Positions 1-6,416 of a stretch of 20,741 bases of DNA are shown here, in pieces. The stretch is from SHLQ01 sp964517125. Its GTDB lineage: Bacteria; Actinomycetota; Acidimicrobiia; Acidimicrobiales; SHLQ01. The stretch covers positions 1 to 20,741 of the forward strand of contig CAZFBD010000073.1 in assembly GCA_964517125.1 (NCBI GenBank). Direction: 5' to 3'. The stretch's first letter is position 1. The number at the start of each line of letters is the position of its first letter. The position numbers were made by a program, and so were the translations under genes. The notes beneath the pieces are model-generated. The model saw nothing but the letters and a program-made list of their open reading frames with translations, had not been told where the DNA came from and did not search any database.

Positions 1-595
1 TCGGATCTGGGCAGGTCACGTTGCCGTCGGCGTCGACCACGGCATCGGGGTCGTCGGACGTGCAGTCGTCGTCACCGGAGCTGACCAGAGTGAATCCGAC
101 ACAAACCGGATCGACCGAGTTCACGTTGCCCTGCGCAAGGTGCTGCAGGGTGATCTCCGTGATGGGCTCGGTGATGTTCTGCTGCAGGAAACGGGTGGTG
201 GAGGTCTGCTCGTCGTCGGGGATGTCGACGGTGAAGGGCGAGGACCATCCGCCGTCGGAGCGAATCTGCCACTGCTCCTGCGGCTGCGTCTCTTGCGAGC
301 CGGCGTGGATCTCATCGAAGCTTCCGGCGGTCACGATGTAGACACCGGGATCGATCTCGACCGGGTACGGGCCTGCAGACCGTTGTCCGTCGACGTTGAG
401 CAACCGAACGTTCGAGAATTCGAGGACGAAGTCGCCCGTGCAGCTGACCGAAGACTGCGCTCCCGCCTGGGAAATGCCGAGACCGGCGAAGACCATGGAC
501 AAAGAGAGAGTTATTGCTGTGAATACACGACCGAATGTCGTGCCTTGAGACTGATGCACGAGGGGGTTCACCTTTCGCCGTTTTTTGCGGCACAT
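1..595 (-). CDS. Secreted protein of unknown function (5' part only)
   Basis: This reading frame stays open from 595 to the window edge (198 codons), so the C-terminus lies outside. ATG 595 gives a basic N-terminus (MCRKKRRKV) followed by a hydrophobic stretch at about residues 27-43 and an AGA-Q site near residue 46, a typical Sec signal peptide. A GTG at 571 is an alternative start, but its AAAGG is too close to the codon and the signal would lose its basic region. The mature part begins with a Cys (SCTGDF), is beta-rich looking with no membrane segment, and ends here in an acidic Asp/Ser-rich, Cys-containing stretch that could be a linker or a calcium-rich tail. I recognise no family. It is likely an exported or surface protein. 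A TAGCAT -10 candidate lies upstream at 620-625. Confidence 0.75.
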   Translation of the reverse strand, partial: MCRKKRRKVNPLVHQSQGTTFGRVFTAITLSLSMVFAGLGISQAGAQSSVSCTGDFVLEFSNVRLLNVDGQRSAGPYPVEIDPGVYIVTAGSFDEIHAGSQETQPQEQWQIRSDGGWSSPFTVDIPDDEQTSTTRFLQQNITEPITEITLQHLAQGNVNSVDPVCVGFTLVSSGDDDCTSDDPDAVVDADGNVTCPDP

Positions 596-619
596 TGACC
601 ACATGCCACCCGCGCGGCA

Positions 620-647
620 ATGCTAGCTGGCGCAACCAAGTTGTAAC
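620..647 (-). promoter_or_regulatory. Candidate promoter of the secreted-protein gene
   Basis: On the minus strand, GTTACA (642-647, four of six matches to TTGACA) is followed after 16 bases by TAGCAT (620-625). The predicted transcript start near 613 leaves a leader of about 18 bases before ATG 595. This is seen by eye only. Confidence 0.4.
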
Positions 648-726
648 ACACCGGACGATCCGAACCGCGCAACCCGGGTGCAAAAGCCCAGACGTGCTCG
701 CCGCACCCGAATTCGCACGCGAGCGG

Positions 727-732
727 TAAGAT
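727..732 (+). promoter_or_regulatory. -10 box of the tRNA-Lys gene
   Basis: TAAGAT lies 13 bases upstream of the tRNA 5' end, which would place the transcript start a few bases before the mature tRNA. No convincing -35 element is visible. Confidence 0.45.
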
Positions 733-745
733 CCAACGTGTACCC

Positions 746-821
746 GGGCCGCTAGCTCATCGGGTAGAGCAGGGGACTTTTAATCCCAAGGTGCCGGGTT
801 CGAGCCCCGGGCGGCCTACCA
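746..821 (+). tRNA. tRNA-Lys (anticodon UUU)
   Basis: A 76-base cloverleaf with a genome-encoded CCA end. The acceptor arm GGGCCGC pairs with GCGGCCT (first pair G-U). The D arm is GCTC/GAGC. The anticodon stem is GGGGA/TCCCA with loop CTTTTAA, giving anticodon TTT at 779-781. The T arm is CCGGG-TTCGAGC-CCCGG, discriminator A. The outermost anticodon-stem pair (G27-A43) is a mismatch. It reads AAA and, by wobble, AAG lysine codons. It stands alone with no adjacent tRNA. Confidence 0.97.
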
Positions 822-852
822 ATCGTTACGTCAACTTTGTGTGGGACGCGCA

Positions 853-882
853 AGTGGGCGGCCTCCGCAGAGACCGCCCACT
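853..882. terminator. Stem-loop between tRNA-Lys and the RTX gene
   Basis: A perfect 9-bp inverted repeat, AGTGGGCGG (853-861) and CCGCCCACT (874-882), with a 12-base loop. It lies just after the tRNA and just beyond the 3' end of the convergent RTX gene, so it could stop transcription from both sides. It has no U-tract, which is common for actinobacterial terminators. Confidence 0.5.
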
Positions 883-911
883 CACTTCGTTCGATTGTCC
901 TCTTGCAAGAC

Positions 912-1565
912 CTACTGCGGAGTCAACGCTCCGACGAGCGTTTCGCAGTCGCGGGTGAAGGTGGTTTCTCCCTGCGGATCGCCGCAGATGTCACGCACAC
1001 CGACGCTGCCGTACAGCCGATCACGCTTGCCACGCTCGCCGAAGATCTGGTCCTCGCCGGCGCCGCCGTTCATGCGGTCGTTGCCGGTTCCGCCGAGCAT
1101 GATGTCGTTGCCGACATCGCCGTTCATGCGGTCGTTGCCGCCGTCGCCGCGAAGGGTGTCGCCACCCTTGCCACCATTGAGGTTGTCGTTTCCGTCGCCA
1201 CCAAGAAGCTCATCGGCGTTGGCGCCGCCATAGAGGAAGTCACGGTCGCCGCCGCCATTGAGGATGTCCTTGCCATTGCCTCCCCAAATCCGGTCGATGC
1301 CCTGTGCTCCACAGATCACATCGTCGCCGCCCATGCCGTTGATGCGGTCGTTGCCCTCGGTCCCAAAGATGACGTCATCGCCTTCGGTGCCGAGGAACAT
1401 GCCGTCGACGAAACGATCGGTATCCACGCTCAGGTCGAGCGTGATTGCCAGGCCCTGACAGTTGAAGGCCGGTGCCTGGGCGCCTGCGGCCTGAACTGCA
1501 AGAAGTGGGGCGCTCAGTGCGAGAGCGGTGCCAGCGGCGAGGGTGCGGATGCGAATCGAGCGCAT
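912..1565 (-). CDS. Secreted RTX-type calcium-binding repeat protein
   Basis: This 217-residue protein has a signal peptide (MRSIRIR, then a hydrophobic core, cleavage near AGAQA at residue 31). After a short N-terminal segment there are 13 uninterrupted nonapeptides at about residues 59-175, of the type GGxGxDxUx (for example GGDGNDNLN and GGTGNDRMN), plus two degenerate copies. These are the calcium-binding parallel beta-roll repeats of RTX (hemolysin-type) proteins. A short Cys-containing cap follows (residues 186-217). No enzymatic domain is attached, so it is an orphan beta-roll whose function is unknown; an extracellular calcium-dependent structural or adhesive role is inferred. ATG 1565 was chosen because it starts the signal peptide and follows an AGGAG at 8 bases. 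Reading the frame upstream to 1742 adds only non-signal sequence. Confidence 0.88.
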   Translation of the reverse strand: MRSIRIRTLAAGTALALSAPLLAVQAAGAQAPAFNCQGLAITLDLSVDTDRFVDGMFLGTEGDDVIFGTEGNDRINGMGGDDVICGAQGIDRIWGGNGKDILNGGGDRDFLYGGANADELLGGDGNDNLNGGKGGDTLRGDGGNDRMNGDVGNDIMLGGTGNDRMNGGAGEDQIFGERGKRDRLYGSVGVRDICGDPQGETTFTRDCETLVGALTPQ

Positions 1566-1573
1566 GAAATTGT

Positions 1574-1578
1574 CTCCT
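1574..1578 (-). promoter_or_regulatory. Ribosome binding site fixing the RTX gene start
   Basis: AGGAG on the minus strand, 8 bases before ATG 1565. It supports the shorter start over the long open frame that extends upstream. A possible -10 box, TAGAGT, lies at 1601-1606 on the minus strand. Confidence 0.6.
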
Positions 1579-1641
1579 GGGTGTCGTGTGGGTGCCAGTG
1601 ACTCTATGAGTACCACCACGTCCGATTCGGCGCCAAGGGTC

Positions 1642-1657
1642 AAAAGGCCCGGTGGCC
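1642..1657 (-). terminator. Possible short U-tailed hairpin after the GH3 gene
   Basis: On the minus strand, GGCC-ACCG-GGCC is followed directly by TTTT, a few bases beyond the stop codon at 1661. The stem is only 4 bp, so this is weak. Confidence 0.25.
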
Positions 1658-1660
1658 GGT

Positions 1661-2899
1661 TCAACCGTTGGCGATGGCGCAGGCTCCGCTCGTGACGCCT
1701 TCGCAGGCGATCGCCGGCGCCACGTCCGCGGGAAGATCGCACACGGCGATGCCCTTCGTGTCCAGGACCCGCAGGAACGACTCATCGACGCGTTCCATGG
1801 TGAGCCGACCCGATCCAACCGCTTCGGTCAAGCGCTCGATCGTGGGGACAACATCGGCCATGCGTCCAAGCATCGCCAGATCGACACCGGCAATGATCGA
1901 CAACTCGGCAGCTTCGTCGTTGGACCGCTGCACCGAGATTGCATCCATGTTGAGGGCGTCGGTCATGACGAGCCCATCGAAGCCGAGCTCGTTGCGGAGC
2001 AGGCCGGTGACAGCAGCGGGCGAGAGTGTGGCCGGCTCACCATCGGTCAGGTCGGGAACGACCAGATGCCCGACCATGATTGGAAGGTCACCTCGCTCGA
2101 TTGCGGCCACGAACGGCACGAGGTCGGCGGTACGCAACTGATCGAGTGCGGGGAGCGTGGGCAGGCCCGTGTGGCTGTCGGTACCAGGTCCATGACCGGG
2201 GAAGTGCTTGGCGGTCGGTACCAGACCGGCATCGAGGATCCCGTCAGCGAACGCAAAGCCGTAGTCGGCGACCGTCGACGGATCTGCGGAAAAGGATCGA
2301 TCGCGGATGTACGTGCCGTTGTCGAGATCCAGGACGGGTGCCAGGTTCATCGTGAACCCGAGCGCACCGATTGCCTCGGCGTGCGCCCGTGACAGCTCGC
2401 GGACCTCATCGATGGTCATCGCCGACATCGACCTCGCACTGGGTACCTCGCCGACGAGGCCATCGAGGCGCTGGACCCGACCGCCTTCTTCGTCGACGGC
2501 GATGATGCTCGGCCCAACCAACGATGTCGTCTGCATCGCTTCGATGTCTCGTTCGATCCGAGAGTCCGGCGCGCCGAGAACGACCACGCCGGCAATCTGT
2601 CCTGCTGCCGCCAGCACGGTCGCCTCGCCGAATTCGTTCTGGGTCATCACCGGGAACAACAGCTGTCCCAGCTTCACCTGGAGCGGAACTTCGGCCAGAC
2701 ATTCTTCAATCGTTGGCGGCGGTTCGGTCGTCGTGGTTGCAATCGTCGTGGTGGTGGTGGTCGTGCTTGTCGTCGTGGTGACGACCTGCGCGGGGGCAGC
2801 GGCCTCCGTCGATTCCACGGTGCCATCGCTGGTGCATGCCCCGAGCGTCAGGACAGCCGCCATGCCGAGGCTGCGGAGAAACACGGTTGGAGAACGCAC
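1661..2899 (-). CDS. Glycoside hydrolase family 3 lipoprotein (NagZ/LpqI-like)
   Basis: Predicted beta-N-acetylhexosaminidase, releasing N-acetylglucosamine from peptidoglycan-type glycans outside the membrane. From GTG 2899 (412 residues) it has a lipoprotein signal with lipobox LGAC (Cys22). A Thr-rich tether follows at about residues 40-57. The GH3 barrel has EEGGRVQRL (136-144), the NagZ signature KHFPGHG (230-236) with its general-acid loop Asp-Ser-His (240-242), and the nucleophile Asp313 in VMTDALNM. The C-terminus adds three Cys residues that could form disulfides. Cytosolic NagZ is shorter; a lipid anchor resembles mycobacterial LpqI. The start is uncertain: GTG 2938 adds 13 residues, while a later ATG would leave too short a signal. 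It is transcribed divergently from another Thr-tethered lipoprotein. Confidence 0.88.
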   Translation of the reverse strand: MRSPTVFLRSLGMAAVLTLGACTSDGTVESTEAAAPAQVVTTTTSTTTTTTTIATTTTEPPPTIEECLAEVPLQVKLGQLLFPVMTQNEFGEATVLAAAGQIAGVVVLGAPDSRIERDIEAMQTTSLVGPSIIAVDEEGGRVQRLDGLVGEVPSARSMSAMTIDEVRELSRAHAEAIGALGFTMNLAPVLDLDNGTYIRDRSFSADPSTVADYGFAFADGILDAGLVPTAKHFPGHGPGTDSHTGLPTLPALDQLRTADLVPFVAAIERGDLPIMVGHLVVPDLTDGEPATLSPAAVTGLLRNELGFDGLVMTDALNMDAISVQRSNDEAAELSIIAGVDLAMLGRMADVVPTIERLTEAVGSGRLTMERVDESFLRVLDTKGIAVCDLPADVAPAIACEGVTSGACAIANG

Positions 2900-2952
2900 C
2901 GCACCAGCCAACCACGGACCACGCCCGAGCGTGCACACACCCCCGTCGTTTT

Positions 2953-2980
2953 ATGACGGATGCCACAGCTGTCGTACACT
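2953..2980 (+). promoter_or_regulatory. Leaderless promoter of the lipoprotein at 2988
   Basis: TACACT (2975-2980) ends 7 bases before GTG 2988, so the transcript should begin at or next to the start codon. A poor -35 candidate, ATGACG (2953-2958), lies 16 bases upstream. There is no Shine-Dalgarno sequence. Confidence 0.5.
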
Positions 2981-2987
2981 CGGGCTC

Positions 2988-3656
2988 GTGGGTCATCTTC
3001 GTTCAACAATCGTTCACAGACGTTCGTTCGCTCCGCTGATGATCGTCGCGTTGCTTGCCGCCTCGTGCGGTGGCGACGGTGACGCCAGCGTCGGAACGGT
3101 TCCACCGACATCGGTCGCCGTTGAGACGACGGCTGCACCGGCCACAACTGCCGCGCCCACCACGACAACAACCACCACAGAAGCTCCCGACCTTGTCGGC
3201 ACACCTGCGTTCGATGCGTCCTCCACCGTGAGCACTGTCGGTATCGATCGCGTGCAGTTCGGTATGACTCTCGCACGTGCATCCGAGGCCCTCGGTGCTG
3301 AGCTGGTCCCCGTGAACGAAGCCAGCGGTGAGTGCTACCTGGTACGTCCTGCTGGCGGGCCGGTCGGTATTGAACTGACGGTCAAGGCTGGAACCATCGA
3401 ACGGGTCGACATCAGCTCACCGCTCATCACGACTCGTTCCGGCGCCGGCGTGGGCAGTACCGAAGACGAGCTGTTTGCGCTGTTCGGTGACCGGCTCAGC
3501 AGCGCTCCCCGCGCCGGAGGAGGCAACGACCTCATCTTCACTCCCGCCGACGCCAACGATGCGGCCTTCCGGGTGATCTTCGCCACCGATGGCACCGCCA
3601 CGACATCGTTCCGATCGGGGCGGGTGGGCGTCATCGAGGCTGCCACCAGCTGCTGA
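2988..3656 (+). CDS. Thr-tethered lipoprotein of unknown function
   Basis: This 222-residue protein starts at GTG 2988. It has a basic N-terminus (residues 11-12 RR), a hydrophobic core and lipobox AASC (Cys27), then a Thr/Ala-rich tether at about residues 40-65. The folded part (about 75-222) begins IDRVQFGMTLARASEALG and contains a Cys in GECYLV and a terminal Cys. The pattern of GM-x(4)-A-x(3)-LG followed by a beta-rich half with a vGSTEDELFALFG repeat resembles the small alpha/beta units of SmpA/BLIP-like proteins. That resemblance is my inference; I recognise no exact family. The open frame extends far upstream to 2307, but only as a shadow of the opposite gene. It converges on the lipoprotein ending at 3659 with two bases between stop codons. 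Confidence 0.75.
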   Translation: MGHLRSTIVHRRSFAPLMIVALLAASCGGDGDASVGTVPPTSVAVETTAAPATTAAPTTTTTTTEAPDLVGTPAFDASSTVSTVGIDRVQFGMTLARASEALGAELVPVNEASGECYLVRPAGGPVGIELTVKAGTIERVDISSPLITTRSGAGVGSTEDELFALFGDRLSSAPRAGGGNDLIFTPADANDAAFRVIFATDGTATTSFRSGRVGVIEAATSC

Positions 3657-3663
3657 CGTCAGC
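3652..3663. repeat. Perfect 12-bp palindrome holding two convergent stop codons
   Basis: GCTGACGTCAGC reads identically on both strands. Its TGA at 3654-3656 ends the plus-strand lipoprotein gene, and the mirror-image TGA (3659-3661) ends the minus-strand lipoprotein gene. With no loop it is not a classic terminator. Confidence 0.9.
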
Positions 3664-4225
3664 CCGCAACCCAGCCCTCGGGCAACCCGGGTACGAAGCC
3701 TTCGCACGACACGGTCACGTCTCCCAGACCGAGCGCGTCGCCCACCCCGGACGTACCGGACGAGTTCACGAATCGCAGCGCACTGCCACGAATCTCGTTT
3801 CCCTGAAGAAACAGTTCGGCGGGACGATCGATGGCCAGCTCCTGCACCGAGCCGTCGGCAAACTGGATGGCCACGTAGGGCATGCCGAAGAACTCCTGCA
3901 CGACCGCCTGTGTCCCGGGGTCGGTGTCGCCGGTCCCGACGCCCAGCGCCAGAACATCGCCGACGCCCGCAGCCCAACACTCGAACGCGAACGTGTGCGC
4001 GGTCCCATCGATCGTGATGGTTCCGGGCGAGCGCAGCTCGACACCGATGACCGTCGATGGCACCAACTCGGCGCTCTCACCGTTCTCGACGGTCTCCAGG
4101 ATCGTGCTGGTGGTCGACGAAGTTGTGGCCGGCGCGCTCGTCGACACCCCCGCAACATCGGTGTCCGGTGACGTGCAGCCGGCAAGAACCACGAGCGAAG
4201 CCACGCCCAACAACCAGTTCTTCAT
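3659..4225 (-). CDS. Small lipoprotein, possibly LpqH-like
   Basis: This 188-residue protein starts at ATG 4225 with MKNWLLGVASLVVLAGC, a textbook lipoprotein signal (lipobox LAGC, Cys17). A Ser/Thr/Ala-rich tether follows at about residues 25-45. The globular part has the order of short strands GTITIDGTAHTFAFEC ... GVGDALGLGDVTVSCEGF, with two Cys likely to pair. That topology (an xIDGxxxxFxxxC opening and a terminal VxC strand) recalls the mycobacterial 19-kDa antigen (LpqH) family, but the identity is too low for me to assign by eye. The frame continues open to 4534 without signal features, so the ATG at the signal peptide is preferred. Confidence 0.78.
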   Translation of the reverse strand: MKNWLLGVASLVVLAGCTSPDTDVAGVSTSAPATTSSTTSTILETVENGESAELVPSTVIGVELRSPGTITIDGTAHTFAFECWAAGVGDVLALGVGTGDTDPGTQAVVQEFFGMPYVAIQFADGSVQELAIDRPAELFLQGNEIRGSALRFVNSSGTSGVGDALGLGDVTVSCEGFVPGLPEGWVAG

Positions 4226-4235
4226 GCGGCCGTCG

Positions 4236-4241
4236 AGTTTA
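4236..4241 (-). promoter_or_regulatory. -10 box upstream of the LpqH-like lipoprotein
   Basis: TAAACT on the minus strand lies 10 bases before ATG 4225, giving a leader of only about 3-4 bases. It is near-leaderless, with no Shine-Dalgarno sequence. Confidence 0.4.
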
Positions 4242-4274
4242 GGTGGTTGTCGAAGCAGGAGCGAAGTCAGCGGC

Positions 4275-4832
4275 TCACTGCTCGGGGAGGAGCGGGGGAT
4301 GCACGTACTCGACCGCCCAACGTCCGTTTGCATCGATCCGGGCGTGAATACCGATTGCGGCGTCCTCGAGCAGTGCTGGCGCAGGTCCGGTGCCGTGCAG
4401 GACGAGCGCCGCGGCGTTGGCACGGCCCACCAGAAAGGCTCCGTCGATCGCCTCCGGACGGTCCTGATGCTCGGTCGCCAGACGCAGCAGTTCCTCGGGC
4501 ACGCTCGGGGTCGCCAACACGGTGGACGACTCATTCACGTCCTCCCACCTGTCGACGAGGTGCCACTTCTCGAACGACGACGGACGGAGCCGAAGACCAG
4601 CGGCGCGCAACCGCCGAACCAGTTCTCGACTGTCGAGCGCGGTGGCACCCAACGCAATGGCCCTCTCGCGCGTCTCGATATCGATGTCGTAGTGGTCGCC
4701 CTGGAACCCGATGCGTCGGCTGCCGAGCTGCTGGGCGAACGCATGCAGCTCGGGCAGGCTCTCATCGGACACCAGGTGACACCAGGTGGTTCCCTGCCAG
4801 GGCCAACGAGCCTGGTCCACGAGTATCGTCAC
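4275..4832 (-). CDS. DUF4031-domain protein
   Basis: This 185-residue soluble protein starts at GTG 4832. The N-terminal 80 residues carry the conserved DUF4031 pattern: TILVDQARWPWQGTTWCHLV, the LPELHAFAQQLG helix, and GFQGDHYD with its His/Asp cluster, which looks suited to metal or nucleotide binding. Nothing is firmly known of its biochemistry. The C-terminal half (about 100-185) is a separate alpha/beta part rich in Ala/Leu with a VHPPLLP ending that I do not recognise. There is no signal peptide and no membrane segment. A TAACGT box 6 bases before the GTG indicates a leaderless mRNA and supports this start. It is upstream of the LpqH-like gene on the same strand, 49 bases apart, with a separate candidate promoter between them. 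Confidence 0.8.
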   Translation of the reverse strand: MTILVDQARWPWQGTTWCHLVSDESLPELHAFAQQLGSRRIGFQGDHYDIDIETRERAIALGATALDSRELVRRLRAAGLRLRPSSFEKWHLVDRWEDVNESSTVLATPSVPEELLRLATEHQDRPEAIDGAFLVGRANAAALVLHGTGPAPALLEDAAIGIHARIDANGRWAVEYVHPPLLPEQ

Positions 4833-4838
4833 GACGCC

Positions 4839-4844
4839 ACGTTA
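4839..4844 (-). promoter_or_regulatory. Leaderless -10 box of the DUF4031 gene
   Basis: TAACGT on the minus strand, then six bases (GGCGTC), then GTG 4832. There is no Shine-Dalgarno sequence. Confidence 0.5.
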
Positions 4845-4893
4845 ACGAGCCGCACGCAATCCGAGGATCAGTCGTTGCCGCTCGCCCGACTGG

Positions 4894-4899
4894 CACACT
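4894..4899 (+). promoter_or_regulatory. Weak leaderless -10 candidate of the anti-sigma-like gene
   Basis: CACACT followed by six bases and ATG 4906. It has the A at the second and T at the last position of the -10 box but lacks the first T. The intervening GAAGAG could instead be read as a poor, too-close Shine-Dalgarno sequence. Confidence 0.3.
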
Positions 4900-4905
4900 G
4901 AAGAG

Positions 4906-5310
4906 ATGGCGTTGGCAGTCGACGAACCCGGGCCCGAAGAGGCCGAGACCGATGTCATCAGCCTGACCATCCCCGCGGCCATGAAGTTCGTCCGGCTCGT
5001 TCGTATCGGCGCAGCATCCATTGCCCGCCGCAAGGGTCTGTCGGTCCGAGCGATCGACGATCTACGCCTGGCGATCGACGAGACCTTCGCGCTGCTTCTC
5101 GACGACGGCGATCAGGAGGGATCGGTCGACGTCACGTTCGAAGTCGACGACCGCGAACTCCTCATGAGCGCCGTGCAGCGCCTCACGCACGGACCCGTCG
5201 ACGTCTCGCTCGACGCCATCGTCCGATTCGAGGTTGTCGTCACCGACCTGGTGGACCGGTTCGAGACCGACCCCGAAGCCGGGGTCGTGCAGTTCACGAA
5301 ACTGTTCTGA
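4906..5310 (+). CDS. RsbW-like anti-sigma/HATPase-fold protein, degenerate
   Basis: This 134-residue cytosolic protein resembles the GHKL-type serine kinase/anti-sigma factors (RsbW, SpoIIAB). It has an N-terminal SLTIPAAMKFVRLVRIGAAS strand-helix, then the helix AIDDLRLAIDETFALLL at about residues 49-65, which matches the family's N-box helix (usually DDLRLAVDEACxNLI). The catalytic-type Glu59 is kept, but the Mg-ATP-binding Asn expected at residue 63 is Leu, and no clear G1/G2 glycine boxes follow. It may bind a sigma factor or anti-anti-sigma protein without kinase activity (inference). No cognate sigma factor gene is in the window. Its 3' end overlaps the convergent dut gene by 17 bases. 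Confidence 0.75.
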   Translation: MALAVDEPGPEEAETDVISLTIPAAMKFVRLVRIGAASIARRKGLSVRAIDDLRLAIDETFALLLDDGDQEGSVDVTFEVDDRELLMSAVQRLTHGPVDVSLDAIVRFEVVVTDLVDRFETDPEAGVVQFTKLF

Positions 5311-5773
5311 CCTCGTCGGCGGTCAGATCCACACTCTTCACTCCGGTGGAACCGAACCCGCCTTCGCCCCGTTCCGACGAAGGAAGTTCGTCGACGGCGA
5401 CAAATCGAGCTTCCTCGACCCGCTGAATGACGAGCTGTGCGATGCGATCGCCACGCGTGATCTCGAATGGCGTTTCGGGATCGGTGTTGACGAGCAGCAC
5501 CTTCAGCTCGCCGCGGTAACCAGAGTCGATCAATCCGGGCGAGTTCAACACCGTCACGCCATGTTTGTACGCCAGCCCGCTTCGGGGCTGAACGAAACCT
5601 GCGTACCCGGCAGGCAGGGCAATCGCTGCGCCCGTGGAGACCAGTGCACGACCGCCACCGGGTGCGAGCGTGAGCGATTCGGCAGCGACGAGGTCGGCAC
5701 CAGCGTCGCCCTCGGTTGCGTACGACGGCATCGTGAGGTCGGGATCGAGGCGTTGCAATGGAATTTCGAGCAC
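5294..5773 (-). CDS. dut: Deoxyuridine 5'-triphosphate nucleotidohydrolase (dUTPase)
   Basis: Hydrolyses dUTP to dUMP and pyrophosphate, keeping uracil out of DNA and feeding thymidylate synthesis. The 159-residue length is normal for the homotrimeric enzyme. All five motifs are visible: ATEGDAGADL (19-28), PRSGLA (63-68), GVTVLNSPGLIDSGYRGE (72-89, with catalytic Asp83), RGDRIAQLVI (107-116) and the C-terminal P-loop-like arm GEGGFGSTG (136-144). GTG 5773 is chosen because it gives a standard N-terminus (MLEIPLQRLDPDLTMPSYAT) and is preceded by TACGAT at 6 bases, the leaderless pattern; the frame is open further upstream to 6169 only as a shadow of orn. It is divergent from orn. Confidence 0.97.
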   Translation of the reverse strand: MLEIPLQRLDPDLTMPSYATEGDAGADLVAAESLTLAPGGGRALVSTGAAIALPAGYAGFVQPRSGLAYKHGVTVLNSPGLIDSGYRGELKVLLVNTDPETPFEITRGDRIAQLVIQRVEEARFVAVDELPSSERGEGGFGSTGVKSVDLTADEVRTVS

Positions 5774-5779
5774 GTCCGG

Positions 5780-5785
5780 ATCGTA
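5780..5785 (-). promoter_or_regulatory. Leaderless -10 box of dut
   Basis: TACGAT on the minus strand, then six bases (CCGGAC), then GTG 5773. It fixes the start well inside a longer open frame. Confidence 0.55.
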
Positions 5786-5839
5786 GTGGCGACGTCGCAA
5801 GCCGGTACCAGTCGGCTCGGTCACCAAGCCCTCGAGGGC

Positions 5840-5845
5840 TAGAGT
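5840..5845 (+). promoter_or_regulatory. Leaderless -10 box of orn
   Basis: TAGAGT followed by seven bases and ATG 5853. Together with the dut box 55 bases away it forms a compact divergent promoter pair between the two genes. Confidence 0.55.
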
Positions 5846-5852
5846 GATCGGA

Positions 5853-6416
5853 ATGCTTGCATGGATGGATCTCGAAATGACCGGCCTCGATCCGAGTCGG
5901 CACGTGATTGTCGAGATCGCGACGCTGCTCACCGACGACGAACTCAACATCGTCGCCGAGGGTCCCGACCTCGTGGTGGCACAACCACCCGAAGCCATGG
6001 CCCACATGGACGACTTCGTCCGCAACATGCACACCAAGTCCGGCCTCCTTCCCCAGATCGAAGCCTCCACGCTGAGCCTCGAAGAGGCCGGTGCCGCCAC
6101 CATGGACTTCCTTCGTGAGCACATTCCCGAAGCCCGGACCGTGCCACTGTGCGGAAACTCCATCGGCACCGACCGCCGCTTCCTCGCCGCACAGCTTCCC
6201 GAAGTCGAGGAGTTCCTTCACTACCGCTCGGTCGATGTCAGCACCATCAAGGAACTGTCCCGCCGCTGGTACCCGGGTGTCCTGTCGAAGGCACCGAAGA
6301 AGGCCGCTGGGCACCGGGCCATGGACGACATCCGCGAGTCCATCGCCGAGCTCGTCTACTACCGCTCTGCAGTGTTCATCGAAGGGCCCACTCCGGCCAG
6401 CGACCCGGCTTCGTGA
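5853..6416 (+). CDS. orn: Oligoribonuclease (DEDDh 3'-5' exonuclease)
   Basis: Degrades 2-5-base RNA fragments to mononucleotides, finishing mRNA turnover and clearing pGpG-type dinucleotides. The 187-residue protein matches the family end to end: WMDLEMTGLDP (4-13, with catalytic Asp6 and Glu8), CGNSIGTDRRF (100-110, Asp107), HYRSVDVSTIKEL (123-135) and GHRAMDDIRESI (153-164, His154 and Asp159). ATG 5853 follows TAGAGT by 7 bases; a GTG at 5844 overlaps that box and is unlikely. Its stop codon overlaps the GTG of the next gene (GTGA at 6413-6416), so the hydrolase downstream is probably translationally coupled. Confidence 0.97.
   Translation: MLAWMDLEMTGLDPSRHVIVEIATLLTDDELNIVAEGPDLVVAQPPEAMAHMDDFVRNMHTKSGLLPQIEASTLSLEEAGAATMDFLREHIPEARTVPLCGNSIGTDRRFLAAQLPEVEEFLHYRSVDVSTIKELSRRWYPGVLSKAPKKAAGHRAMDDIRESIAELVYYRSAVFIEGPTPASDPAS

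Noticed and set aside
746..930. Integration (attachment) site at tRNA-Lys
   Set aside because: I see no integrase gene and noticed no direct repeat of the tRNA 3' end. The stem-loop at 853-882 fits a terminator.
837..1601. A 254-residue open frame on the plus strand opposite the RTX gene
   Set aside because: It is the antisense of the nonapeptide repeats, whose skewed codons suppress stops. It has no ribosome site, and its repetitive Ala/Val-rich product mirrors the real repeats.
2729..2790. Low-complexity GTGGT/GTCGTC run as a repeat or regulatory element
   Set aside because: It is simply the codons of the Thr-rich tether of the GH3 lipoprotein read on the other strand.
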